Below are positions 39,672 through 50,338 of a stretch of DNA of 64,000 nt, one piece after another. This DNA comes from Planococcus donghaensis (GTDB lineage: Bacteria; Bacillota; Bacilli; Bacillales_A; Planococcaceae). Position 1 is the first letter of the stretch; every line of letters starts with the position of its first letter. The position numbers were made by a program, and so were the translations under genes. Where the stretch lies: NCBI RefSeq assembly GCF_001687665.2, contig NZ_CP016543.2, forward strand, positions 620,001 to 684,000, in the 5' to 3' direction. The notes beneath the pieces were generated by a model, which did no database searches, was not told the origin of the DNA, and was given only the letters and a program-made list of their open reading frames with translations.

Positions 39672-41060
39672 TTGGTGATTAAAAAGTCTTTTGCTCATGT
39701 AATGCTTGCTTCCGTATTGGCGCTATCAGTGGTCCCTACTGCTTTGGCGCACGATGAACTCGATAGTTCAGGTGTATCAAAAGGAGAGCAAGGAGTATTT
39801 TCCAATGAAGAAATTGCAAATCTGAGCGAAGCGAAGGTGGAAGGATCTAAAAATCTTTCATTCCTTAAGGAAGCTGGCGCAGCTCAGTTAAAAGAAATTG
39901 ATGGCGTCCAAAACAACACAGCTGATGTCTTCGCCTATAAAGGCTATGCCTACGTCGGCACGCATACAGCCAATGGAGGCAACGGCGGCGTTCGAGTTTT
40001 TGACTTGAAAGACCCTGCCAATCCGGTAGAAGTTGCGGTCTTTGCAAACGAGGACGTAGATAATACGTGGCAGGAAAAAGTCATCGTCAAAAGTATTAAT
40101 ACTCCCGACTTCAAAGGTGACCTAGCCGTCGTGAGTGTCCAGCAGTTGAACCGCAATGCAAAAGATACGTCCGGCGGATTCTTGCTATATGATGTGACCA
40201 ATCCGACCAACCCCAAAAAGCTTGGCTACTGGGAAACCTACGAAAACACGCGCGGTACCCATGAACTTTACTTGACGATGCAAGGAAACAAAGCACTTGT
40301 CCTGGCTTCTAATCCATACGCTGATTACTACAGCCACGGCGAACACAAAGACTTTACGATTGTCGATGTGTCCAATCCGGCAGAACCGGAAACATTGTGG
40401 GAATTCGATCCACGGATTCTGGATGAAGTACCCGCTGATTTTAATGGCTACCACTGGAAATCGCCGGATGGCAAAACTCGTCCTGTGTTCAATCACAGTG
40501 TCATCACTGACAATAATGCGCAATATGCTTATGTTTCCATGTGGGATCTTGGCACCATCATCTTTGATATTACCGACCCGGAAAATCCAGTCTATTTGAG
40601 CAGCACTGACTATGCATCTAATCAGCAAGGCTCAGCCCATTCAGCAGCTTTGGCCAAAGGCGGCAATGTACTGATTGAAACCCGTGAAGTCTCTATGCCG
40701 GTGCGTCCGGGCTACGAGGAGTCCTATGGCTATACGCGAATCTTTGATATTAAAGATAAAGCGAATCCTGTGTTATTGAGTGAGTTTAAAACGGACTTGA
40801 CCGAAAAAGTCGAAGATGGCCCGACGTTTAACAATACGGTGCACGATCCGAAAGTGCATGGCAACACACTTTACTTGAGCCATTATGCGGGCGGAGTTTA
40901 TACAGTGGATATCACTGACCCGGCCAACCCGAAACAAATCGGCCAATATACGCCTGACCAAGCAAATGTCTGGGGTGTATTCGTGGATCGCAATTACGTC
41001 CTGGCTTCTGATATGGGCCAAGGTTTGAAAGTGCTTGTAAAAAATAACGCCAAACAGTAA
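39672..41060 (+). CDS. Exported LVIVD-repeat propeller protein
   Basis: The 462-residue protein has a signal peptide ending AHA-like at about residue 26. It has at least five LVIVD-type repeats in which a strand is followed by D(L/I)xDPxNP, for example VFDLKDPANPVEVAVF, LYDVTNPTNPKKLGYW, FTIVDVSNPAEPETLW, IFDITDPENPVYLSST and TVDITDPANPKQIGQY. Such repeats build a beta-propeller at the cell surface. The binding partner or enzymatic activity is unknown. The start is TTG 39672 (GTG 39675 is possible), with AAAGGAGG upstream. A terminator follows. Confidence 0.82.
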   Translation: MVIKKSFAHVMLASVLALSVVPTALAHDELDSSGVSKGEQGVFSNEEIANLSEAKVEGSKNLSFLKEAGAAQLKEIDGVQNNTADVFAYKGYAYVGTHTANGGNGGVRVFDLKDPANPVEVAVFANEDVDNTWQEKVIVKSINTPDFKGDLAVVSVQQLNRNAKDTSGGFLLYDVTNPTNPKKLGYWETYENTRGTHELYLTMQGNKALVLASNPYADYYSHGEHKDFTIVDVSNPAEPETLWEFDPRILDEVPADFNGYHWKSPDGKTRPVFNHSVITDNNAQYAYVSMWDLGTIIFDITDPENPVYLSSTDYASNQQGSAHSAALAKGGNVLIETREVSMPVRPGYEESYGYTRIFDIKDKANPVLLSEFKTDLTEKVEDGPTFNNTVHDPKVHGNTLYLSHYAGGVYTVDITDPANPKQIGQYTPDQANVWGVFVDRNYVLASDMGQGLKVLVKNNAKQ

Positions 41061-41092
41061 ATGGTGGATAGAGCGGAAAAAATAAACTAGAA

Positions 41093-41136
41093 AGGAGCAG
41101 TGCCAGTTATTCCCTGGCGCTGCTCCTGTTTTTTTT
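41093..41136 (+). terminator. Rho-independent terminator
   Basis: AGGAGCAGTGCCAG pairs with CTGGCGCTGCTCCT (one G-T pair) around TTATTCC and is followed by eight T. Confidence 0.9.
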
Positions 41137-41217
41137 CGCTTAATACGATGGCTTTAACCCATTTATCTTTAAAAATATACAGCAATAAGTGTTTGCGACA
41201 TAGGATCCATCTTACAA

Positions 41218-42264
41218 TTATTTCTCCGCCTCCTGCGCAACTTTCACACTCCCCGGATCAAAAAACTTATCCACCAAATCGTAAATCGTGATCAGCTCGT
41301 AAAGAATCGTGAATTCAGGGGGGAATTCAGTAGGGCGCCTGGCGTCACTTGCTGTGATGCCTTTACTGTTGTCCCAAAACAGATCGGTAATATTTTTTAA
41401 TTGGCATTGATGCTTTTCGTGATCGTAGTCGATCGAGTGTTTCAAGTCGTTCGCAAGTTCAGTTACAGCGTGCATAATAACTTGTCGCTCGGCAGTGGTC
41501 CAGGACAAGTTGTGCAGCGGGATGTAAAGCAAAGCATCTAAATGGAATTCTAAGTTATGTAAAAAGAGCAATTGCTTTTCTGCCATTTGAAGCTCAGCTT
41601 CTCGCTCGCGAACCCACGGATACAAACTGGATTCGTCGCGCTGGAAATGGATCAGTTTCTCGGTTTTTCGAATTTCAGTGATCAGTTCTTTTACGATCAA
41701 CTGCTCTTTTTGACGGTTCGCGTCACTGTCAAAAAGGATGGTTTGGAATGTCTCTTCCAACATATTGCCCGCGCGTTCCCCAATGCGTTGAATGCTCTTC
41801 AAAATATCTTTTCGGTAGTTAGGCGGAAACACGAGCATATTTACAGCAGTAGATACTAACAATCCAATGGTCGTCGTCCCTAAACGAATAAAAAAAGAAA
41901 TCAAAATATGTTCATGAATCACTTCGACCATTGCGACAGAGGTTAATGTGGCAACCAGTAAACCGGCATGCAAATTGAGTCGGTAACAAGCTAAAATCGT
42001 TGCTACTGCAGCGAGCGTATAAGTAATCGGGGAATTCCCGAAAAGTGTGATAAAGAGGACAGCGAATGCAGAGCCAATCGCGGATGCTGGGAACCGAACG
42101 AGTCCCTTTTTAATCGAGTCGCTAACTGTAGGTTCGATCGTCACGATGGCAGTGATTACTGCAAAAACGGGCGGCCACCCAAACCATTCACAAATGACGG
42201 CGGTTAAAAAGATGGCAATCCCGGTTTTGACAATTCGGCTGCCGTTAAAGTGAAAAGAACGCAT
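41218..42264 (-). CDS. Aromatic acid exporter (ArAE/FUSC) family permease
   Basis: The 348-residue protein begins MRSFHFNGSRIVKTGIAIFLTAVICEWFGWPP. It has about six membrane helices in residues 1-150 (ALACTVEPT-like region VITAIVTIEPTVSDSIKKGL) and a helical cytoplasmic half (about 155-340). This is the layout of the FUSC/ArAE family found in Bacillales. Substrates are proposed to be aromatic acids or similar toxic organic anions. AGGAGCTG precedes the start on its strand. It is divergent from the LacI gene and not part of the sucrose operon. Confidence 0.82.
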   Translation of the reverse strand: MRSFHFNGSRIVKTGIAIFLTAVICEWFGWPPVFAVITAIVTIEPTVSDSIKKGLVRFPASAIGSAFAVLFITLFGNSPITYTLAAVATILACYRLNLHAGLLVATLTSVAMVEVIHEHILISFFIRLGTTTIGLLVSTAVNMLVFPPNYRKDILKSIQRIGERAGNMLEETFQTILFDSDANRQKEQLIVKELITEIRKTEKLIHFQRDESSLYPWVREREAELQMAEKQLLFLHNLEFHLDALLYIPLHNLSWTTAERQVIMHAVTELANDLKHSIDYDHEKHQCQLKNITDLFWDNSKGITASDARRPTEFPPEFTILYELITIYDLVDKFFDPGSVKVAQEAEK

Positions 42265-42542
42265 TTTTTATCCATCAGCTCCTTTCTGTAATTTTTCTCC
42301 TATGGTCCAGTATATCATCCAATTTCTTACGTACTGCAACACCTTTTTTTCTACTCGCGTCTAGCTACTTGCAAAACTTACATTCGCTGCAAAGGTTTTG
42401 TAGCTGCCATTCATAATGTATACGAGCCGGAAAATGAACGGAATAGGTAGCGAGCGACAATGCTTTCTACCTTTCTTTCTGGTTTCATGTTATTTTGGTA
42501 TATACTAAAGATACAAATTTTACTTCTTTTGGAGTTGGAATC

Positions 42543-43532
42543 ATGAAAACAATTGCGGATATAGCTCAATTAGCGGGTGTAGCAAAAAGCACCGTGTCGC
42601 GGTATCTTAATGGCGGTTCGATCAGCGTGGCCACCAAAAGAAAAATCGAGCGAATTATACATGAAACAGGATATACGCCCAATAACTTTGCGCAAAGTTT
42701 AAAAGCCAAAAAACCAAATATTATCGGAACGATTGTGCCACGTCTCGATTCGTTTGCCTCTTCTCAAGTTTTGATGGGGATTGACGAACAACTGAGAGGT
42801 TTGAATTATCAAATGTTGATCGCTAATACCAGTCAAGATTTGGTACGCGAAATAGAAAGTATTTATAGTTTGTACAACCAAAAAGTTGCCGGGATTATTT
42901 TACTGGCCACACAAATTTCAGAGGCACACTTAAAAGCATTTGAAGAAACAAATTTACCCGTGATTCTAGTCGGTCAACAACACGATCAACTGTACAGTTT
43001 AATCCATGACGATGATTCGGCTGGCTATGATTTAGGGAAATACGTGTTGAAAAACGGTCATCAAAAAATTGCTTATTTAGGTGTGACCGAAAAAGATATA
43101 GCTGTAGGCGTACGAAGAAAAGAAGGGTTTAAAAGAGCAATCAGTGAAGACGACAATTGTGAAGTGAATTATTATGAAACTAGCTTTAAAATGGAAAATG
43201 CAGTTGAAGTGACATCTTCCATCATTGAGAGTTTTGATCCTTCGATTATCGTATGTGCAACTGATAATATTGCTTTAGGAGCGTTAAAGGCTGCTCATTT
43301 AAAAGAGATTGACGTTCCATCCAGTTTATCAATTGCTGGATTTGGCGGGTATGATGTAACCGGAATTATCCATCCTGGCTTAACAACAGTTAAGTTTCAT
43401 TATGAAAAAGTAGGGAGAATGGCAGCCACTAGTTTAGTAACCTTATTGAACGGTGGCGAAATTCCACGCTCTCAATTGTCTGATTATCAGATAATTGAGC
43501 GAGAAAGCGTTGACAATAAATTAAAGCGGTAA
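42543..43532 (+). CDS. scrR: LacI-family repressor of the sucrose operon
   Basis: The 329-residue protein starts MKTIADIAQLAGVAKSTVSR, a classical LacI helix-turn-helix with hinge. A periplasmic-binding-protein-like effector domain (about 60-325; GTIVPRLDSFASSQVLMGI, GFGGYDVTGIIHPGLTTVKF) follows. It heads a sucrose PTS operon, and three operator palindromes centred on ACCGGT lie directly downstream with a fourth between the PTS and hydrolase genes. It most likely represses these genes until sucrose or its phosphate enters. A promoter with TATACT lies just upstream of the start. The symbol is by function and context. Confidence 0.85.
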   Translation: MKTIADIAQLAGVAKSTVSRYLNGGSISVATKRKIERIIHETGYTPNNFAQSLKAKKPNIIGTIVPRLDSFASSQVLMGIDEQLRGLNYQMLIANTSQDLVREIESIYSLYNQKVAGIILLATQISEAHLKAFEETNLPVILVGQQHDQLYSLIHDDDSAGYDLGKYVLKNGHQKIAYLGVTEKDIAVGVRRKEGFKRAISEDDNCEVNYYETSFKMENAVEVTSSIIESFDPSIIVCATDNIALGALKAAHLKEIDVPSSLSIAGFGGYDVTGIIHPGLTTVKFHYEKVGRMAATSLVTLLNGGEIPRSQLSDYQIIERESVDNKLKR

Positions 43533-43538
43533 TATAAT
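43510..43538 (+). promoter_or_regulatory. Perfect SigA promoter of the sucrose operon
   Basis: TTGACA (43510-43515), 17 bases, TATAAT (43533-43538). It lies across the end of the repressor gene. A second weaker promoter (TTGGAA 43560, TATAAT 43584) overlaps operator O2. Confidence 0.88.
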
Positions 43539-43545
43539 CAGTGAA

Positions 43546-45464
<1,919 letters not shown>

Positions 45465-45535
45465 TCTCAAGACTTAGAACAGTTAATGTTGGTCTAAATA
45501 GCGTAAACTAGTATTAAAGCAAAGAGAGTTTTATG

Positions 45536-45565
45536 CCCTATTACGGAACCGGTTCCGTAATAGGG
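45536..45565. promoter_or_regulatory. Operator O4: 30-bp perfect palindrome
   Basis: The 15-base half CCCTATTACGGAACC is followed by its exact complement. The core GGAACCGGTTCC equals that of O3. It lies between the PTS and hydrolase genes, 70 bp before the latter, and may act both as an operator and as an mRNA hairpin. Confidence 0.8.
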
Positions 45566-45634
45566 GTCTTTATCAATTTATACTAAAAATTTTTAGTAAA
45601 TCGGAATGGTGTTTGCTAAAAGGAGCTTACCAAA

Positions 45635-47104
45635 ATGAAATTACAAAAAGTAAAAAAATACACGCGAATAGAAGAGGTTAGCCAGCAAGAAATTGAGTTG
45701 CTAGTTTCAAGAGTCAATAATTGTTCGTGGCGGCAAACTTTCCATATTCAACCAGTTTCAGGTTTGTTAAATGATCCGAATGGCTTTTGTTTTTACGCGG
45801 GGGAATATCATTTGTTTTATCAATGGCATCCGTTAGGTCCGTTTCACGGACTAAAATATTGGTACCATACCAAGTCAAAAGATTTGGTGAACTGGGAAAA
45901 TGTTGGGATCGCCATTGAACCAAACAGTTATTTTGATAGTCATGGCGTTTATTCAGGTAGTGCCATTGAGCATGACGGAAAATTATATTTGTTTTACACA
46001 GGCAACACGCGGGATGAAAAGTTAGACAGACACCCTCATCAATGCATCGCCGTGATGGATAAAGAGGGCACAATTTTAAAGTTGAACGAGTCTGTTTTTG
46101 ACCATGTACCTGAAGGCTATACAGAGCATTTTCGTGATCCTAAAGTATGGAAAGAAGGCGAACAATTTTACGCTGTGATTGGCGCGCAAACAACAGATCA
46201 AACAGGATGTGTTGGGTTATTAAGTTCGCCTGACTTATTTGAATGGAAGTTTGAAGGCGAAGTCCAAACACAATTGGACGATTTCGGATTTATGTGGGAA
46301 TGCCCAGATTACTTTGTACTGGGAGATCAAGGGGTGTTGATCTTATCACCGCAAGGAGTCCAACCAGAAGGCGATCGTTACCAAAACATTTATCAAGCAG
46401 GATATGTGCTAGGAGAAGAAATCGATTTACAAAAGAAAGAAATGACTCATGGAAATTTTGAAGAGCTTGATAGAGGATTTGATTTTTATGCACCTCAAAC
46501 GATGGAAGATCCTAACGGTAGACGTATTTTAGTCGGATGGATGGGGTTACCAGAAGTAGAGTATCCGAGTGACGTGAATGGATGGGCCCACTGTTTAACA
46601 GTTCCGAGAGAATTAACGGTTCGACACGGTAAGTTGCGCCAAACACCAATTCCAGAGCTCGAATCTCTTCGTAAATCAAAAACAGAAGTGTCAGGCTCCA
46701 TAACAAATGAAGTGAAAACCTATGATGAGTTTTCTGGTGCTGCTTATGAATTAGTTTGTGATTTTGAACGAGGAGACGCTGCGATTTACGGAGTTGAATT
46801 TCGAGCAAGTGGAGAAGAAAAAACAGTCATCCAATACGATGCGACGCAAAAGAAAGTGATACTAGATCGCACGTTATCCGGAGAAGAAGTAGCAATCGCG
46901 TATGGCACAGAAAGAAAATATCAACTCGATGGAGAAAAAATAAAATTCCACTTGTTTGTAGATTCTTCGTCCGTAGAGATCTTTGTGAATGATGGAGAAG
47001 CCGTATTTACTTCCCGGATTTTCCCTTCTGCAGAAAGTAAGGAAATTCGCTTTTTTGCAACCGATGGATCGGTAAATTTCAAAGCAGTAAAGTGGGATTA
47101 TTGA
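45635..47104 (+). CDS. scrB: Sucrose-6-phosphate hydrolase, GH32
   Basis: The 489-residue enzyme has the GH32 triad: nucleophile Asp in SGLLNDPNGFCFY, FRDPKVW, and acid/base Glu in MWECPDYF. A C-terminal beta-sandwich follows (about 350-489). It cleaves sucrose 6-phosphate delivered by the PTS into glucose 6-phosphate and fructose. It lies between the PTS and fructokinase genes, with 32 bp to the next gene. AAAAGGAGC precedes the ATG. Nothing is unusual in its length. Confidence 0.92.
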   Translation: MKLQKVKKYTRIEEVSQQEIELLVSRVNNCSWRQTFHIQPVSGLLNDPNGFCFYAGEYHLFYQWHPLGPFHGLKYWYHTKSKDLVNWENVGIAIEPNSYFDSHGVYSGSAIEHDGKLYLFYTGNTRDEKLDRHPHQCIAVMDKEGTILKLNESVFDHVPEGYTEHFRDPKVWKEGEQFYAVIGAQTTDQTGCVGLLSSPDLFEWKFEGEVQTQLDDFGFMWECPDYFVLGDQGVLILSPQGVQPEGDRYQNIYQAGYVLGEEIDLQKKEMTHGNFEELDRGFDFYAPQTMEDPNGRRILVGWMGLPEVEYPSDVNGWAHCLTVPRELTVRHGKLRQTPIPELESLRKSKTEVSGSITNEVKTYDEFSGAAYELVCDFERGDAAIYGVEFRASGEEKTVIQYDATQKKVILDRTLSGEEVAIAYGTERKYQLDGEKIKFHLFVDSSSVEIFVNDGEAVFTSRIFPSAESKEIRFFATDGSVNFKAVKWDY

Positions 47105-47136
47105 GAAAATCATATGGAGAGAAAGAGGTGTGTTGA

Positions 47137-48102
47137 GTGGGGAATTTACTTTCAATTGGCGAGTTATTAATCGATTTTATCCCCCAACAAAAAGGATTAG
47201 CATTAAAAGATGTGACCTCTTTTGAGCGTGTTCCGGGCGGTGCTCCTGCAAACGTCGCCGTCGCTGTAGCAAAATTCGGGGGCAATGCTTCACTGATTAC
47301 CAAATTAGGACAAGATGCGTTTGGTGATTTTCTGTTGGAGCAACTTACAGCGGCTGGTGTTCAAGTCGATAAAATTTCAAGAACACGACAAGCCCCTACT
47401 GGATTAGCTTTCGTGTCTTTACGTGAAGACGGGGAACGTGATTTTTCATTTTACCGAAACCCTTCTGCCGATTTACTGCTGACTGCTTCAGAAATAAAGG
47501 GCGAGTGGTTTGATCACGGCGACATTTTGCACTTTTGCTCTGTAGACTTAGTTGAAAGTCCGATGAAGCATGCGCATGTTGAAGCCATTCGATTAGCGAA
47601 AGCTTATGGTGGTGTCGTTAGTTTTGATCCCAATGTGCGCTTGCCTCTTTGGGAAGATGGAGAAGAATGCAGAAACACGATTTTGAAATTTATTCCGATG
47701 TCTCACATCGTTAAAGTTTCTGATGAAGAACTGGAGTTTATTACGGGAATAGCGGATGAACAAAGAGCGATTGCGTCGTTGTTTACAGGAGACGTAAAAG
47801 TAGTCGTGTTTACAAAAGGTGCAAACGGTGCCGATGTTTATTTGCAAAACAACCACTATTCATCTGAAGGATATGGTGTGAAAGTAGAAGACACCACAGG
47901 AGCGGGAGACGCATTTATTGGCGGATTTCTGTATCAATTGCTAGATAAGGGTGCGACTCAAGACAATTTAGAAAGTCTTGTAGCAGAGCATGTTAAAGAA
48001 ATTCTCGCTTTTGCCAATGCTAGCGGTGCCTTAACAACCACGGGAAAAGGTGCGATCTCGTCTATTCCTTCTAAAGATCAAGTAGTGCAATTAATCGGAT
48101 AG
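47137..48102 (+). CDS. scrK: Fructokinase, PfkB family
   Basis: The 321-residue kinase starts (GTG) MGNLLSIGELLIDFIP and has PfkB signatures: GGAPANVAVAVAKFGGNASL and the C-terminal DTTGAGDAFIGGFLYQL with the catalytic aspartate. It phosphorylates the fructose freed by the GH32 enzyme to fructose 6-phosphate. It is the last gene of the sucrose operon, and a terminator follows at 48147. Confidence 0.9.
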   Translation: MGNLLSIGELLIDFIPQQKGLALKDVTSFERVPGGAPANVAVAVAKFGGNASLITKLGQDAFGDFLLEQLTAAGVQVDKISRTRQAPTGLAFVSLREDGERDFSFYRNPSADLLLTASEIKGEWFDHGDILHFCSVDLVESPMKHAHVEAIRLAKAYGGVVSFDPNVRLPLWEDGEECRNTILKFIPMSHIVKVSDEELEFITGIADEQRAIASLFTGDVKVVVFTKGANGADVYLQNNHYSSEGYGVKVEDTTGAGDAFIGGFLYQLLDKGATQDNLESLVAEHVKEILAFANASGALTTTGKGAISSIPSKDQVVQLIG

Positions 48103-48146
48103 AGAGTCGGTCGAATAATTGATGTTGTCCATTTTGATCCCCATGA

Positions 48147-48182
48147 AAAGAAGCTCTGCGCAATAGCGGAGCTTCTTTTTTT
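48147..48182 (+). terminator. Rho-independent terminator
   Basis: AGAAGCTCTGC pairs with GCGGAGCTTCT around GCAATA, followed by a T run. It closes the sucrose operon. Confidence 0.88.
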
Positions 48183-48310
48183 ATTCTAGTATTACTCCTA
48201 CTACTTACTATGTACGGGGAATACACTTTTTGCTTCTCAATCATTTATACTTGAGTTGAAAGTAATGAACGAAGAAGTATAGGTAAGAAGAGATATAGGG
48301 GGACGAGTAG

Positions 48311-49165
48311 ATGAAAATAGCAGTAACCGCCGCAAATGGTAAATTGGGTGAAGCAATAGTAGAAGCAACTGTATCTTTGCTGTCAAAAGATGAAGTGATT
48401 GGACTAGCGAGAACACCCGAAAAAGCAGCACATTTAGGTATTGAAGTGAGACCAGGCGATTACGAGGATCAACAAGCATTAGAGAAATCACTTGAAGGAA
48501 TAGATGTATTGTTACTCGTTTCCGGTATGGATGCACCTGACAAACGTATACCCCAACATCGCAATGTTATTAAAGCGGCTAAAAACAGCGGAGTAAAGAA
48601 AATTGTCTACACCAGCATACAAGGAGCAGAAGAAGGCACAGCCTTTTCGCCGATTGTTCAAAGTAATCGACAAACCGAACAAGATGTAATCGATAGCGGA
48701 CTAGACTGGGTGATTGGACGTAATGGTATTTACATCGAGCCCGATGTAGAATACATTGACTCTTATATCCAAGAGGGCGGCATTCGGAATTGCGCAGGCG
48801 ATAGCAAATGTGGCTACACGACAAGAACGGAACTGGCTTATGCTTACGCGAAAATGCTGATAGAAGATCAGCACAATTCGAAAATATACAACCTTCACGG
48901 TGAAGCCATTACGCAGTACGAGTTAGCGGACTACTTGGGCAATGCGTTTGATGGGGATTTAACTTATACAGCTATTAGTGTAGAAAAATTTAAAGAAGAA
49001 CGAATCGCTGAGTTAGGTGAATTTATCGGCACAGTCGTAACCGGAATCTATCAAGGCATTAAAGACGGCAAGTCGAATAACCCAAGCCATTACGTTGAAG
49101 CTACAGGGAGAGCCCATCAATCTTGGGAAGATTATTTCGAAAGTGTTAGTCCAAAGAGCAAGTGA
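48311..49165 (+). CDS. NmrA-like NAD(P)H-binding reductase
   Basis: The 284-residue protein has an N-terminal Rossmann fold (MKIAVTAANGKLGEAIVEA, GxxGxxG-like) and follows the NmrA/QorB pattern: GDYEDQQALEKSLEGIDVLLLVSG, KKIVYTSIQGAE, LDWVIGRNGIYIEP. It resembles NADPH:quinone oxidoreductase 2 or an NmrA-type redox sensor. It is monocistronic between two terminators. No substrate can be read from context. GGGGGACGAG precedes the ATG. Confidence 0.85.
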   Translation: MKIAVTAANGKLGEAIVEATVSLLSKDEVIGLARTPEKAAHLGIEVRPGDYEDQQALEKSLEGIDVLLLVSGMDAPDKRIPQHRNVIKAAKNSGVKKIVYTSIQGAEEGTAFSPIVQSNRQTEQDVIDSGLDWVIGRNGIYIEPDVEYIDSYIQEGGIRNCAGDSKCGYTTRTELAYAYAKMLIEDQHNSKIYNLHGEAITQYELADYLGNAFDGDLTYTAISVEKFKEERIAELGEFIGTVVTGIYQGIKDGKSNNPSHYVEATGRAHQSWEDYFESVSPKSK

Positions 49166-49192
49166 TGATGTGAAGTAAATTGGTTTGATATA

Positions 49193-49232
49193 TGCAAAAG
49201 CAGAGCTAAACACGGGCTCTGCTTTTTGCATA
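49193..49232 (+). terminator. Rho-independent terminator
   Basis: GCAAAAGCAGAGC pairs with GCTCTGCTTTTTGC around a nine-base loop. Confidence 0.85.
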
Positions 49233-49473
49233 TGCTATGAAGTTTGGTACAGGACGATTCGAACCCGGACGGAATGTTCACAGATTCGAGTCATTCCAAC
49301 TTCAAAGCTCATCGAGAAATCATTTTAAAATGATTTTAACGGAGCAATAATCTTTTAGCGAACATCGCACAATAACAGATAACGAACTTGTTCAAAGCGT
49401 ATAAACGGATTAAAATAAGTGTATCGAAGATTTGATGGAATCGTTTACCTCCAAAGTGAGAAGGTGCTTGTGT
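49233..49473. other. Intergenic region with no gene
   Basis: Upstream sequence of the RpiR regulator. GGAATG and CATTCC (49271-49301) are inverted around 20 bases; otherwise nothing stands out. Confidence 0.35.
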
Positions 49474-50208
49474 ATGCTGTATTTTGAAGAACGAGCTCAA
49501 AAATTTGAATATAAGTTAAATGATACGGATGACCAAATAATTGAATATATAATTTCGCATAAACAAGAAGCAGTATTGCTTTCTATCCAGCAATTAGCTG
49601 CAAAATTTTATACCGTACCCAATACGATAACGCGCTTGTCAAAGAAATTAGAGTTTGATGGGTTTTCCCACATGAAGAATAGTTTAAAGGAAGAATTGAA
49701 TGCAGATGAAGCTATTGAAGAAGATCATTTGACTTACAACATTAAAAAAACGGTTGATTTAATTGATTATAAGCATTTAAAGTCAATTGTGAAGTTTATT
49801 CACGAGGCGAATCGTGTGGTGTTTATTGCAGTTGGGGACACGGCACCAATGTGTGAAGTTATGGTGAAAAATCTAAAGGTCTCAAATAAACAAGCAGAAT
49901 ATTACATCCATCGTCACGAAGTAATTCATGAAGTAAATCAGCTGGATAAAACGGATGTGGCATTTTTTATTAGTTTATCTGGTGAAACAGAGCAAATGTT
50001 AGAAATTGCCCATTTGGTGAAAAAAAGAGGAGTACGTCTTATATCATTAACACATTTCAATGAAAATTCCTTGCAAAAAATAGCTGATGTTAAGTTATAC
50101 TGCTATTCCCCACGAAAAATGATCAATAAATTTAATGTGACGGATAAAACACCAGCTATGATTGTATTGCGTGCACTTGCGGAAACCTATTGGAATATAT
50201 CAGATTGA
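49474..50208 (+). CDS. RpiR/MurR-family regulator of the mannosylglycerate-type operon
   Basis: The 244-residue protein has an N-terminal HTH_6 domain (about 5-75; SIQQLAAKFYTVPNTITRLSKKLEFDGF) and a C-terminal SIS sugar-phosphate binding domain (about 100-235; VVFIAVGDTAPMCEVMVKNL, FISLSGETEQMLEIA). Such regulators sense phosphosugars. It stands directly upstream of the PTS, mannosidase, glycerate kinase and isomerase genes and probably controls them. ATG 49474 has GAAGGTG upstream; the longer frame from 49432 lacks a site. The stop codon is part of a terminator stem. Confidence 0.85.
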   Translation: MLYFEERAQKFEYKLNDTDDQIIEYIISHKQEAVLLSIQQLAAKFYTVPNTITRLSKKLEFDGFSHMKNSLKEELNADEAIEEDHLTYNIKKTVDLIDYKHLKSIVKFIHEANRVVFIAVGDTAPMCEVMVKNLKVSNKQAEYYIHRHEVIHEVNQLDKTDVAFFISLSGETEQMLEIAHLVKKRGVRLISLTHFNENSLQKIADVKLYCYSPRKMINKFNVTDKTPAMIVLRALAETYWNISD

Positions 50209-50241
50209 TGTGTATTTATACACATCAATCTTTTTTTTTTA
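50203..50241 (+). terminator. Terminator overlapping the RpiR stop codon
   Basis: GATTGATGTGT pairs perfectly with ACACATCAATC around ATTTAT, then ten T. The stem includes the TGA stop (50206-50208). Confidence 0.88.
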
Positions 50242-50256
50242 TAAAACATTGTGTAA

Positions 50257-50290
50257 AAATAAGAAGATTCAAACTTCTTATTTCTTTTTT
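50257..50290 (+). terminator. Second terminator-like hairpin before the PTS gene
   Basis: AAATAAGAAG (50257-50266) pairs with CTTCTTATTT (50274-50283) around ATTCAAA, then a T run. It lies 50 bp before the PTS gene, so it could attenuate a transcript coming from the regulator gene. Confidence 0.65.
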
Positions 50291-50338
50291 GCTAATGTAT
50301 GGTTATTAAGTTTTTAAAAAAATGAAAGGGGTTCCAAT